A stretch of 64,000 nt of DNA from Cystobasidium ongulense. Taxonomy: Eukaryota; Basidiomycota; Cystobasidiomycetes; Cystobasidiales; Cystobasidiaceae. Below are positions 1 to 12,069 of the stretch, piece by piece; position 1 is the stretch's first letter, and every line of letters begins with the position of its first letter. The stretch lies in contig BQUP01000010.1 in NCBI GenBank assembly GCA_022835595.1, positions 450,236-514,235 on the forward strand, in the 5' to 3' direction. The notes beneath the pieces were generated by a model that worked only from the letters and a program-made list of their open reading frames with translations, ran no database searches and was not told the DNA's origin. Position numbers and translations under genes: made by a program.

Positions 1-1422
1 TTGATGGTTTCTAGATATGGAAGTTTGTTCCTGTGAGAATCTCCGCTTTGCTTTGGAACTGGAGACTATCGCTGGGGTCCGGTGTAGCTCCATTAGCAAG
101 ATCAATTTTCTATCAATCCCGCATAGGAAGGGTGTGGCTGAATCTTGCATCGTCATCTCGCTGAGGAGAAGCCTACAGCGGTGGGTCCAGCCGGACACAG
201 CTACCTGCAACAAAGTAACTGGGAGATGGAGAAAGGCGTTTAGTAGCATTGGTGTTTGGGATTTTCGCAGATCCTAGTCTTTGGCCGGTGTTTGTTCTCA
301 GTGTTTGGGTGGTTACGTACGTCGACGTCGCCAGAGTCAGAGGCAGGCGCTTGGAAGGGCTGGATTGCGAACGGGATGCGCGCTTGTTTGCCTGAAGGAC
401 TCGGAGATGATGGGGACGTAATAGCAGCATACCCACGCTCATCTTGATGACAGTCTGCTTGTTGCTGTTGTGACCATTCACTCCATCAAAGACCACATCC
501 AGATCAAATGCTCACCGCTGCGTACTCGACCAAAGGCCTGCCGCTGTACACCAGGACGGGCAAGACGACCTCGCCAGCGTGCAGCTCCCCAGACCTCGTC
601 ACGGCCTCGGCTGCAAACACCTTTTACTTCAAGCCATGGCACTCCATCTGCCTCGCTGTGCCCATCCTGCTCGTGAGCAGCGTAGTCGTCGTCCGGACTC
701 TCTCGCTGCTTGTTGACCTGCGTAGGTCGTGTTGATTTCCTCGCGTTTGACGGTGGGCTGACCTGTCCATACTGCACTCCAGGACAAGACAGCTTGAACA
801 GCATGCAGTGATGATATATTATACAAGATGGACCAAGGCATCAAGAAGTGAAGGCCATTCCATGGCTTGGACAAACCGCAGTACAGCATGTAGCATAAAG
901 GTGATCGGATTGAACAACGAGATTGGAAGGTGCAGCAATAGGTTAGGTCGAGGGTCCGTTTGCGGTAGTGATAGTAGCATATTATAGTTGTGTCAGTGTC
1001 AGTGTACCGTATCCGCTTGACGTGTATCCATTATCCGCGAAACTATACATGACTTTGCGCCTGTGTGTCATTGTTGCGATATCGATGACCGCAACGAAGA
1101 GAGAGAGAAGCTTGGACTGACGCCTACTCCATCCCTACCAACACACTTGACACCTCCAGAGACTGCTTCAATACACTGGCTCAACCCAGCTTTCGAACAC
1201 CTACTCCGCTCGTCATTCTTCGTCAAGCTTGGACATCGCCGTGACAGCCGAAGCTGAAAGCCATTCCTCAAGCCTGGCAGGGTATTCTTGGAGAAGCTAC
1301 ACCTCCGAGGAAGCTGCACTCTACTGCATGCTACATCAAACACTAGCATATCACTCTGGAACTCTCAATCCCTTGTCAATCCCTCCCTCTCATCGTTTCA
1401 AACCACTCCACCTTCCACTACT
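1..1422. other. No supported gene
   Basis: I see no gene I can support here. Several 60-108 codon open frames overlap on both strands between about 170 and 800 and none resembles a family I know. A minus-strand stretch at about 510-620 is open and ends at a GTGAGC donor-like site, so it could be an exon of a gene, but no flanking exon was found. The last part is presumably promoter and leader of the Iml2-type gene that follows. Confidence 0.4.
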
Positions 1423-3713
1423 ATGACGCCGAACCAGGAACAGCTGCTCGCAGCAGAAGCAGGAATGAACAAGTTGATGGACGACGACGTAGACGGAGCA
1501 AAGAGCACACTTGAAGCACAAAATAGTTCTCCGTATGCATTAGCTGGATTGGGAATATGCGAATTCCTAGCTGCTGCAGTCGGGCTCGAGGATGAAAGGC
1601 TTACAGCAAGTATGGAGGCTCTGGCACTTGCTGAGAAGAGCGCTAGGAAACACAAGCATTCTAATAGCATTGAAGAACCTGGTCAATGGTGGGTTCAACA
1701 CGGAATGGAGTATGAAATCCTTATTGCAGATCTAGCGGCTGCTCAGGCTGTGAGTTTTCCCACAATTCGGGTGGCGAGATATAAATACTTGATTATACTG
1801 ACACTTGGCTTATGTTCCTCTAAAGCTCCTTCATATACTAGGAGAAAGCTATGTCGAATACATGAAAGCAGTCTGGAAACTCAATAGCGCGTACAAGCAC
1901 TTCACCGCTATCTACAAAGCAGTCTTTCCAAAAGACATTTCTCCAACTGCAAGTGTATCATCCATTATCGCCGATCTAAACCACCGATATGAAACAGCAC
2001 TCCTCTCACACGCTATGAAACAAGCTTCAATAAAAGAAGCTGCTAGTGCTAAATCAGGCTGGGGCTTCCGACTTCGTGGTGCTTCAGTGCCTGGCAAAGT
2101 ACATTCTGCAATCGACCTGCCTGGACTAGGGAAATCATCTAGAAGTAGAGTAGCTTCGATGGATGGAAAGGACGTATCGGTAACACTACCAAATTCAGCG
2201 GCATCAAGTACTAGAGTAATTACACCCCCGAGCGAATTAGAGAATACATCAAATGAAATAGTCAGCAATAGTATACCAAAACCTGCATGGAGCGAAAGTC
2301 CAGTCACTTCTTTCGTAGTCAGCGGCGGTGCTTTCGGTCATGCTATTTTTGAACTCATGTTCGCGCTCATGCCACCGAAGGCTAGAAAGATGTTTAGTTG
2401 GTTGGGGTATGGTGCTGGCGATCGCAAGAAGGCTCTGAAAGTGAGTAGTGCTCGTACGCTCTGGTCGTTTTCTCTACTTATTGCTAACGCCTTTGATACC
2501 TCATTAGCTACTTGAAGTTGCCGCTCTTACCGGTGACGATGTTCACGGCTCTTTCGCATCTCTTGCTTTGGTCAGCTGTAAGTCTGCTCTTTTCGTTCGT
2601 TCGTCTTTCGTATACAAATTCAAATTCCGTGATTGTGTTCCAGACTATACCTCCATACTCGTCAGCAGCGGGTGGCAGTCGGACAGAAAGTACCTCACCA
2701 ATGCATGTCACGCTGTATCAGACCGGGCACTGGCCAAACATCCACACGGCAAGCTATGGCTAGTCAACAAATGCAAGCTACTTCGACTAGATGGAAAGGT
2801 CAGTGAAGCAGCTTCGCAACTCCAAGAAGGTCTGTCAACACCATGCGGATTCAGACAAGCAACATCAACTTTACAGTATGAATTGTGCTGGGTGCAACTA
2901 TCATTACGGCAATACTCGCAAGCGTCAGAGGGTTTCATGGCCATGATTGATCTCAATTCTTGGTCACATACCACATATTATGCTCTTGCTGCGGCATGCT
3001 TGCATGAGATCCCAAATCGGACGCCTCAAGAGGAGACGAAAATGAGAGAATTGTATGAGAAGATCCCTGCTGGATTCAATAGGAAGAGGTTCATGGGACA
3101 ACCTCCTTCTAGCGAAGTCTACTTGGAAAAGAGAATAAAGTTTTACAAAGCTAAAACGGAGAAGTGGATTGAACAAGGACTATTACAGAAAGATGCGGAA
3201 TGGTTCGATAGTGTCACTATCTCAATGGCACTCGAACTTTCTCTCTTCTGGAACCAATTCGCTCATTATCCGAGAGAAAGCTTGGAGGTACTCGTCAAGC
3301 GACTCGAGGGTTACCTGATTGCTGAACCACCAGTTTTGGACACACCTGAAGAGCTTAAACTATGTGAGACTATTCTTGGAACCTGCTATATCACCTTGCA
3401 AGACTATACCTTAGCGGGAAAATACCTCTCGCTCGCGGAAAACTCACCGGCTCCACTGGATGAAGCCTATACCTATCTGAACGCCCTCTCCAGATTATCT
3501 GGAGCTGTACTAGAATGTCAAGAAGCAGAACATAGCAAGAAGGGACAAGCGAATGATAGAAGTTACTGGACGAAAGCATTCGCAGAAGCAGAAAGTAAGC
3601 TAGACGCTATATTTACATATCATTCTCATGATATGCAAGGTAGAATTGAAGGAAGAGCACAAATGTTACGTGTCGAGATTAATGAGAGAAAGCTTGCATT
3701 AGGTATCGTTTGA
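1423..3713 (+). CDS. IML2: Iml2/TTC39-family protein
   Basis: Four exons (1423-1749, 1826-2440, 2508-2577, 2644-3713) encode about 694 residues. The introns have GTGAGT or GTAAGT donors, and intron 2 has a clear TGCTAAC branch. The family (Iml2 in yeast, TTC39 in animals) consists of helical tetratricopeptide-like proteins; yeast Iml2 is linked to mitochondria and lipid-droplet or inclusion clearance. The N-terminal part has the alanine/leucine-rich helical repeat typical of the family, with the motif LLHILGESYVEYMKA just after intron 1. The last exon carries further helical repeats. A serine-rich segment (residues about 190-260) separates the two helical blocks. The start is the first ATG in frame that leads into the conserved N-terminal helix; the frame is open further upstream but only through non-ATG codons. 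Family assignment is from motif memory, not from a search. Confidence 0.8.
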
Positions 3714-4407
3714 TTGGAAATTGTAACGTGGAACAAACCATTCCCTAATCATTGTAAAGTATGTCCAGCAGTTCTTAAGAAGCATAGCATCAGTATGAAT
3801 TCATGTAACTTAGCCTTACTATTGAATGAATCATGATAGAGTTATAATCCATCAACCTCCCCACCGCGATTAGTGCAGATGTCATGTGTCCTAGCCACTC
3901 CAGCTTGCTCTTCGAACTTCCTGCTTCCGACTCGCGGTTTTGCTTCTTGCTCTCGACGGCGCAGACGGCGAGAAAGAAGACGTAAAGCGAGACATGCGTG
4001 AACAGCAAAGCCACAAGTCAAGTGCAGCATGCAAACTTTCGCGCTTTCAGCGCTTTCTTCCCCATCGTCCGCCTTGCTTCCTCAAGGAAAGAACGAGCGA
4101 GCCCGTACAGCAGGACAGGCACACCAAGCTACAGCACGAAGGGCCGTACTCTGCCGTGAGCAAGAGGGTGTCTGATCAGCATGGCGTGGTTCTCGCTGCT
4201 GCGCCTGGACATTCGCGCGTCAGCCGTGAAATAGGAGCCTGGACTGGAACTGGATATGCGGATTGCAGCTGACCTTGTTCCTCACGCTGACGGTTGCGTA
4301 CTGTTTATGCTCGAGTCAGCCGGCAGCAGCAAGGTCGGTGCTGCCACAGCATTCCATTCCTGGGTCGAGTCTGCCTGTTGCCAGTGCTGGCGTGTGGGCC
4401 TCTTTCA
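3714..4407. other. Intergenic, promoter side of NDR-type kinase
   Basis: No gene supported. Open frames here (for example 3940-4272) lack family features. The region from about 4100 probably carries the promoter and leader of the downstream kinase gene, whose own start is uncertain. Confidence 0.4.
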
Positions 4408-7400
4408 ATGCCCTATCCGCATCATCAAGATCATCAGCATCAGCAACTGGAAGGTGAAGCTGGACGGTCACCGCAGACGCCCAAGATCAAGCAGAGGCAA
4501 CAACAGCAAGGCACTCCATTCACTCACAGCAGCAAACCCACTCGCAGTCCTCACATCCGTCCCAGCCCTTCTCCAACATCCGCATCACCTTCTGCGCTCC
4601 TCAAGCACCGACACATCCACCGCGTTCCTCCACCAGCAATCCTGCCTCCCGTCCTGAGCTCGACCAACTCTGCACTACATCTCACACTCAGAAGCGAGGC
4701 AGGCTCGCATCTCAGCACGCAAGTCGACGAGCTACTGTCCCGACACCTCGCTCAGACTCCACCTGCTAGTGGCGGCACATCAGCGCACGTGAGATCCGGC
4801 AATCCGGCCATCAAGGACTCGAACGCGCTCCAATCTGCGTCTACTTCTCCAGTCGCATCTCAAGCATCCATCAGTGCACCTCCCCTCCCTCCGAAGTCTA
4901 CCAGTCCTGCAGGTCCGCGCACCGTCATGGCTACACCCCACCTTGATCAGCCCAGAAGGCCTCTACCCGTGCCGCCTAAGCAAGAATCGATACCTTATCA
5001 GTATCCAGCTAGCTATGGGCCATCGATATCCAAGATACGCTCTTTTCCAGCGGAAGTCCCTCTTCGCTATCACGGTTTGCCACCTGGTGCAGCTCACATG
5101 CCATCATCACTAATGCCAGGCAAACAAGGGCTAGTATACGGACATCCACATCCTCAAGTAGTAGCTAGTGCCTATGCAGATCAGTATCCCAAACCTGGAG
5201 GAAATATGAATGCCCCAGTCGCTCAACAGCAAAGCACCATCTCGCGAACATTTGCCAAAGGCGGCGCATCAATAATATTGCATAAAGGTTTCTTTGATCT
5301 CTTGTCACTATCAGCTTACAACTCACCTCAAGGCAATTCAACTCCTGCTCCCGACTACGGCCAAGGATGGCTAGGCGACAGGCCGATTGTACCATCTGCC
5401 GGAAGAGTAGTCACGAGCCCCATGTTTCGGGCACAACCTGTATCAGTACCAGCTCAGCAAGCGAAAGGGTATAGACGCATAAGTGTTGACATGATAGGAA
5501 AGCCTACTGGATTTGCGTAAGTCCATCAAACCCCTTCTACGGGCCAGGTCGCTGATTGTCCGCTCTGCAGGCATCTTGCACATGCTTCAGATGCAGAAGA
5601 AGCAGCAGACTTACTCACACGTTGGAAAATAGATGGAAAAGGAAAGCTCGCGGGTACGTCAGCAACATAATAGCACATTGTACGCTGAGCTAAAGATGCA
5701 TTGTGTGCTGCAGAGCCGGCCTGGGTGGCAGCCATCAAAGACGCTGCTCGGATACGAGCTAGGACCCGGGCTGTTGCCCAAGTACAAGCCAACATTGACG
5801 ATGAGCACCGGAAAGGCTCCCTGAAGGTCGTCAACGGCAATCCCGATTCTCTTATCAGCTTGTTCACGGATCGAGCTGTGGATGGCTCCCATCTACAAGC
5901 TTCACCTACTTCACCACTCTCGCACGAGCTGCCTACACCCGGGTTACCTCCTGCATCACCCATGCCTACCAACCTCCAGAATCCGATGGATGATGTGGTC
6001 ATCGTGCACGATGAAATCCCCTACAGACCTATCTTGCCGCCCCCGACGATACGAGCTTACACCAGCAACACTGTCGTCATACGCTCGGCGGACGCTCTTC
6101 CAGCGCTAGATACCACCAATCATACACCGATGAGTGATGGACCATCTGAAAGCTTGTCGTCTTATCCGATCAGAGCCCCTCTGCCAGATTCTACGAAGGA
6201 AGCCGATACACGTTTTAAACCCTCCCTCGAGACGGTTGAGAAATCCGTTGCGACAAAGATCTACCTTGAAAATCGCTACTATGCAATACTGAAGAGACCC
6301 CGAGACCGAGATCAACGACGAGCAGCATTAGAACGCGAACTTGCCTCTGCAAATATGTCTGATGCACAACGGAGAAGAATTCGAGCTGCTTGGACTCTAT
6401 CTGAAACGGAACATCTACGGGATTTGCGCAATAGAGTTAGTGTGAATTCATTCCAGAAGATTAAGACTATTGGACATGGTGCTTTCGGTGTCGTCTCGCT
6501 CGTCAAGGAGCAGGGTAGCGGAGAGGTCTACGCCATGAAACAGCTCCGAAAGGCAGACATGCTGCGAAAGGGACAAGAAGGACACGTCAGAGCTGAGAGG
6601 GATGTGATGAGTGCCGCTAGTAGCTCGTCTAGCAGTAGATGGATCGTAAGGCTCGTCTATTCATTCCAGGATGTAGATCACCTTTATCTCGTCATGGAAT
6701 ACATGGGTGGAGGGGATTTGCTCAACCTGCTTATCGAGAGAGATACCTTCGAAGAAAGCTTTGCAAAGTTCTACGTGGCAGAAATGGTATTGGCGATACA
6801 GGAAGCTCACAAGCTTGGCTATATACATCGCGACGTCAAAGTAAGCATCTTCACTACAAAATTTGACATTTCTGAATATGTCAGGACTGATTCATACAAT
6901 GACAGCCCGACAATTTCATCTTCTCGTCGGACGGCCATATCAAACTCAGCGACTTTGGATTGGCGACCGACCTTCACTGGTCACATGACGGCGCATACTT
7001 TGACGAACAACGACGCCAGCTTCTACGAAAGCATGGAATTGATCTCGAAGAAGGCAGCGTCATGAATGGCCGAAGACATCTCAACAACGCCTATAGCGGG
7101 CTGGATCTCATGGACTGTCCTGACACAGATGACGATGAAAAGACCCCTAATGGTGGATTGCTTACAATGAGGGAGAAATACCGCAAGAAATTGGCTTATT
7201 CTGTTGTTGGGACAAATTCATACATGAGCCCAGAGGTCATTAGGGGAACTGGTTACGATCAATCCTGCGACTGGTGGTCACTTGGTGTCATCATGTTCGA
7301 ATGTGAGTTTCGTGGAGCTGATTATCTCAGGGAAATACTTACTGAGGCCCCCTTTGAAGGTTTGTACGGCTTTCCACCCTTTGTTTCAAAATCTCGGCAT

Positions 7401-8143
7401 GTTACGCGTCAAAAGATCCTGACTTGGAGGCAGAATTTGAAGTTTCCGGCACGACCTCGTGCATCCAGAGACGCTCAAGATCTGATTAGCCGTCTTATTT
7501 GTGAGCGGGAAGAGAGACTAGGATCCCGAGCCAATGCGAGCACAATCCGGCCAAACGCAGTGGTCGTGCAACAACGCCGATCAGGATTCTTAGGACCTGC
7601 ACCTGGTTTCGCGGGCTTAGCAGACGGAACAGAGGACATCAAAGCACATCCATGGTTTCGTGATATTGACTTCGCGACCTTACATCTGCAACCTCCACCC
7701 TTCAAGCCAGACCTGAAAAATCCTTCAGATACGCGCTACTTCGACGAAGGTATTGAAGATAAACCTTTGGGTAGGTCGACGACACTTGTCCTCTTGAGCA
7801 CCAGCTGATTATCTGTACAGCTGCTCCGGATGCGCAACCTGGCCAAGCCGAAGCGACCAAGGATCCTATGCTCCGGGACAAAGTTCATGGCAAGCATCTT
7901 CTCGATGTGCGAAAGCAATTAGCATTCCAGGGCTATACTTTTGTAAGTGGTTGCAGACCTTTTAGTTGTTGACTCAGCTAATGAACACTCATCGTCGACC
8001 AGAAATCACCAAGGCAGAAGGTCTTTGATCCCAGGAACGGACTCAAGGCGCTAGCGGACTCTTTTGAGGAAGTAGAGGATGTCCGAGGCCGAGCTACACA
8101 ACGCGAACCTAGTTCTGCTTTCCGAAGAGCTATGTCTTTATAA
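4408..8143 (+). CDS. NDR-family AGC kinase with N-terminal CRIB-like motif
   Basis: Seven exons (4408-5516, 5571-5653, 5714-6840, 6906-7302, 7360-7770, 7821-7942, 8003-8143) encode about 1129 residues. Residues 1-355 are low complexity, rich in Pro, Ser and Gln. A CRIB-like motif follows across intron 1 (IGKPTGFAHLAHAS, with the F-x-H-x-x-H spacing of Cdc42/Rac binders). Near residues 585-640 is the basic Mob-binding helix region of NDR kinases (ENRYYAIL, then SETEHLRDLRNRVS). The kinase domain starts near 643 with GHGAFG; HRDVKPDN and DFG follow, the activation segment carries the long NDR insert, and SPE replaces APE. The tail ends in the hydrophobic motif FQGYTF. NDR kinases (Cbk1, Orb6, Cot1) act with Mob2 in polarity and morphogenesis. 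Intron 7303-7359 is 57 nt and stop-free; splicing it restores FECLYGFPPF. The start at 4408 is the most plausible ATG but upstream exons are possible. Confidence 0.85.
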
Positions 8144-8516
8144 TTTGTGCATATTTGCGGGCTCGATTGCAATATGCTATCCGTACTATAGCTTCTGAGG
8201 CGTGGTGTGCAGTGTGACTATAACTTCATTTTGTACATAATGACTTTCATGATCCAGGTTGATTGCAACGATGCGCTAGAATGCAGTGATCTATTCACAG
8301 TGATCATGTTGATCTTCTGTGTCCAAATACTCGTGAATTTTGACATGTCTGAAGTACGGACGAGACTTCAGCGAAGCAGCGGGAAGGCAGACGGAAGACG
8401 CGAACTTACCGTCTCAGGTTGGAAGCAACACTAAAGGTCTTTCCGCATATTTGACACCTAAAGGGGCGATCTCCGGTCTGCATAAGTGAAGTTGTCAAGA
8501 CACGAGTGAAGATTGA
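8144..8516. other. Convergent 3' intergenic region
   Basis: Lies between the 3' ends of the kinase gene and the zinc-finger gene. It has no gene; it should hold the 3' untranslated regions and polyadenylation signals of both. Confidence 0.5.
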
Positions 8517-10250
8517 TCAGAACGGCTGTGATGCTGAGCTCACATGAGAAAGCATGTGTGTTGCGAGGCCACTGGGTCTTGAGAAGCCTCTTCCGCATGC
8601 CTCACAGACATAACGGCTCAGTGAGGAACCGCGCTGAATAACATCCGGGGCGGAAGTGCCTATGCTCGGTAGCAGAATGCTGCTTTGGAGCATGCCACTG
8701 TTGCTTATCAAATTTTCAAGCGTCCCTGGAGGGGGAAGTGGAGGATACCTTCTTGCACGATGAGAGGACGCATTGAAAGATAATGTATTTCGTTGATGAC
8801 GCGAGTCTTGAGCACTACTGGAAGTTGATGCAGGCAGGTAGTTTGCTACAGAAGACGAATTGCGTGTAGCTGGAAAATCGAGTGGTGCGAGGGGCCCCGC
8901 GCTGGTGAAGGAACCAAAATTACGTGGTAAGTTCGGCAGAAGAAGGGAGCTGACGGTAATTCCCGAACTGGCTCTTGGGATATGGCGGATGGAACGATTG
9001 CCGGTAGAAGGAAGATTGAGCGGTGTCAAAGGTTTGGCGCCAATAGAGTCGACGTTGAGAGATGGCTCTGGCAGGAGAAGGGAGCTGAAGGTGTTTCCCG
9101 GAGTCACATTTGGCCTCTGTCCAGTGTAAATGTTACTGGTTGACGGGATACTAAGTGGTATGGAAGACCTAGCGCCAGAGGCAGCCACACTCAGTGATGA
9201 AGCTGGCAGGAGAACGGAGCCGAAGGCATTATCTGAGCTGACGCTTGTACTCTGTCCGATAAAGGACAGTTCATCGCTGTAGAGCGAGCTATATCCCCTA
9301 GCAACGTTGGCAGGCGGTTGGGGTGAACCGGTGGCGAACCCATGGAGAGTAAAGTTGTCCGCGCTGCACGGAACCAGAGCGGGTTCATATAGAAAACTTT
9401 GCGTGTCACTTGCGGCAAGACCTCGAGAGTATAAGCCAAATTCCGTGTTGTCGAGGTGAGAAGACTCCATGTCGGCTGCCAGTCCGTCGTACAACGGTGG
9501 GGTCGTTAGACTAAGGTGGGACAGCCTAGTTGCCATAGTCGGTGACTGGATGAGCCCAGAACTTGAATAGGAAGGATAGGAAGAGTATGACTGCATAGTC
9601 ACTGGCATGAGATCTGAACTTTCACTCGCAAGAGCAGGTGGTTGAAGAAGTCCTGACGTCGGATAAGACGGACGGGGTTGCATGGGTGTTAACATGGTGT
9701 CCGACGGGCGTACATACGCGACGTTGTAAGGGATGGTAGAGGATGCCAACGAATTGTTGAAGTAAGACCCATTGTCTAGGATTGAGGCATCTATGGGGTA
9801 GTCTCGAGCAGTTGGGGCCTGCGAGTGGTCAAATGAAGGGTGGCCCAGTGAGGCGGTATTGTCCGCCTGGGAGGTAGAAGATGAGCGACGGTGCGGAGAG
9901 GAGGGGTCGGGCAGTGGCGACATTCTTGCGAAAGCGGTCGGCTGCATGATTTCGCTTCGGAGTAGGTCTCTCGCAGAGGCTGAAGGCGTGAGTCTACTCC
10001 TGTGGGTTGATTCACTAGCAGAGGGGAGAACCTCAAGTAGGCATGCGTAACTCTTGGCCTGACGCAAGCCGCTCTTAATCGGTGGGAGTGTTAGTGAACT
10101 TTGTCCGTTCTCCCCGTCGCCACCTGCACTCTATGTTCAGCAAAGTGAAACAGCATGACGGCATAGTGATATTGTCTCACCGTGTTGGTCGCCCCGGCTA
10201 AGCGCTTCTCGCAAGGGCGGTAGACGGACTCTATCGTCATGATAGGACAT
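8517..10250 (-). CDS. Single C2H2 zinc-finger protein with internal repeats
   Basis: Two exons (10250-10181 and 10123-8517) encode about 558 residues. The first exon gives MSYHDDRVRLPPLREAL, a short start motif (R-L-P-P-L/I-R) common in fungal transcription factors. The C-terminus has one classical C2H2 finger: CEACGRGF, then SRPSGLATHMLSH, ending 9 residues before the stop. Everything between is Ser, Pro and Leu rich with no other domain. Between about 8870 and 9280 three units of about 45 residues repeat, each with an F/V-(G/S)S(V/L)LLP core followed by a PL-PST-like segment. A lone finger with adjacent basic residues can bind DNA weakly or act in a dimer; I infer a transcription regulator but the target is unknown. 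The intron has donor GTGAGA and branch GCTGAAC. Fungal proteins of this shape are common and poorly named. Confidence 0.7.
8870..9280 (-). repeat. Three tandem ~135-nt coding repeats in the zinc-finger gene
   Basis: On the plus strand the phrases GGCAGGAGAACGGAGCCGAAGG, GGCAGGAGAAGGGAGCTGAAGG and GGCAGAAGAAGGGAGCTGACGG recur at about 9206, 9070 and 8934, about 136 nt apart. They encode copies of the same motif (F/V-x-S-x-LLP). The copies differ at many positions, so the duplication is old. Confidence 0.75.
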
Positions 10251-11059
10251 CCCAGAACATTCGCACGAAGATACGTTATAGGACCGGTACCACCAGAGTC
10301 CTGAAGGTAGAGAAGGGAAAGAGGCAGCAGACTGCTTCCAGTCAGCTTTTACGTGAATTAGTAGTCATGTTGGACGCTTCAGGAGCGTGACCTTGTGGGA
10401 TCGTGCAGGCCCGTCGAACAGCGCCATTAGACCCGGAACCTTGTTGGCGGTGGATGCGCGCAAAGACCGAAATCCGTACGTATTGCTTGCCGCTTTGTGG
10501 GATACCTGCTATACCTTGCCACTATTATTGGAGGGAGCCGGAATGTAGCACGAGTGCTACCAACAGGAAGCATGGAGATCAGGAAGAGACCATTCGAGTA
10601 TAAACGGGAAGAAAACATCGGCATAATGTCACAAGGATTGTAACTTGTTGAACGACTCTTGAACGACTCATCATCAAACGCTTTAGTGGTAACTTTAACG
10701 GCTTGAAGGCGTAGTTGTGGAGAGTTGCGTCGGACAAGGCACAGGTATGCTTCCTGTCAGTCAGTCCTGCTTTCACCGCCTGGTGCAGTCTTTATTACGG
10801 AACACATCTGCCCCAATCTTGAGTGTATACGTAGGGCAGATCCATGCTCAAATGGGACATAGGACATTGCGACGAAGGTCAGAGAATCCTCGAGAATTCT
10901 CTGATTTTCCAGAGCAAAAGATTGTGGTGCTTCATGCTATGCCCGGAAGGGCGACAAGGCCGCTTTACGTCTTGCTCTCGCAGCGTCCAACGCTCCAAAT
11001 CAGAGTTGGCTTTCATCCAACCACTAACTCCGAAAGAGCGACGGCACGCTCCGAGCAGG
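10251..11059. other. Divergent promoter region
   Basis: Separates the zinc-finger gene (minus) from IES6 (plus). Open frames occur, including one from 10844 that runs in frame into the proposed IES6 start, but none shows a family feature. Most is probably promoter. Confidence 0.45.
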
Positions 11060-11985
11060 ATGTACGATTCGGACCAGAAGCTCTGCCCAATAGCCAGTGC
11101 TGACGCTTTGTTGTGATTCGTGCAGGCCGTCGAGCGTCCGAATCGTCAGAAAGGCAACGAACGGCGCGCCAGCTGCTGGAGACTCGACGTCGGCAACGCC
11201 TGCCGCGGATTCTTCTGCAGCAGTCACACCGCGAGAAGGCAGCTCAGACGACACTGCTGCTCCAGACGTCAGCGTGAGTTCCAGCGCAGTGAACGGCTTC
11301 GCAGCTGGGTTCCAATTGCTGAAGCTTTGCTGTTGATTGTCGGTCGAACAGAGCCTGATCGAAGAGCTCAACTATGCGAATGCACCACGACCCTTCAAGA
11401 ATCCCAATTATGCACAAAAGGTAGCTGGAAATAGGCGTGTGAAGACAGCCAAGCAGATTATCCAGCTGGAGCGAGAGCGTTACGTCAAGCCGAAGAAGAA
11501 AGCTCGAGTTGTCGCCCAGTCTCAGTCAGTTACCGCTGCGGGTACACCAGTAGATGGAATGGACTTGGACGATGAAGCTGCCCAAGCTGCTGCTGCTGCT
11601 GCTGAGGCCCTTGTAGAGCCAGAAGTCGTCCGGAAAGAGGACTATATCGCTTGTAAGGGATCCTATTTATACGTATTTCTGTGGCTACGATATGGAAGTT
11701 TGACGACCCGTTCCACAATAGACCATGAGTATGAAGCACCTCCTTCACTGCGCCCCTCAAAGAAATACTGTGACATTACTGGCCTTGAGGCCCCGTATAC
11801 CGACCCGAAGAGTCGGCTGCGATATCACAATGCAGACATCTAGTCAGTCCAGCTCCCGTGTACCCAAGTAGCGAAGCACTCTAACATTCTCTGCCTTTTT
11901 TGTCAGTGAACTGCTCAAGCAATTCTCCTCGGGAGCAGAGCAAGAATATCTTATGCTCAGAGGGCAAGGGATGGTCATCAGATAG
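11060..11985 (+). CDS. IES6: INO80 complex subunit Ies6 (YL1_C domain)
   Basis: Exons 11060-11061, 11126-11273, 11352-11652, 11722-11842 and 11907-11985 give about 216 residues. Ies6 (INO80C in animals) binds Arp5 and helps the INO80 remodeller grip and slide nucleosomes in the nucleus. The C-terminal half carries the YL1_C signature: [20 protein letters not shown], then [14 protein letters not shown]. The middle holds the conserved [11 protein letters not shown] stretch and a Lys/Arg-rich helix; an Ala-rich acidic linker follows. The N-terminus is variable, as in homologues. The proposed start codon is split: AT ends exon 1 and G opens exon 2, giving [10 protein letters not shown]. The frame upstream of 11060 is open back to an ATG at 10844, so a longer protein cannot be excluded. 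Intron 4 uses a GTCAGT donor. Confidence 0.85.
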
Positions 11986-12069
11986 CAAGGCGGAACGGGA
12001 GCAAGGCTGTATGCATGTCAACCACATTTGCTTTTCTTCTTTTCATTTATTGTCGTTGTATATCTACTT

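Noticed and set aside
508-735. Plus-strand 75-codon frame with a hydrophobic segment
   Set aside because: No family resemblance, no supporting neighbours, and the minus strand is equally open there.
5526-6002. Minus-strand 158-codon frame inside the NDR-type kinase gene
   Set aside because: Shadow of coding exons and of two introns; no start context or domain.
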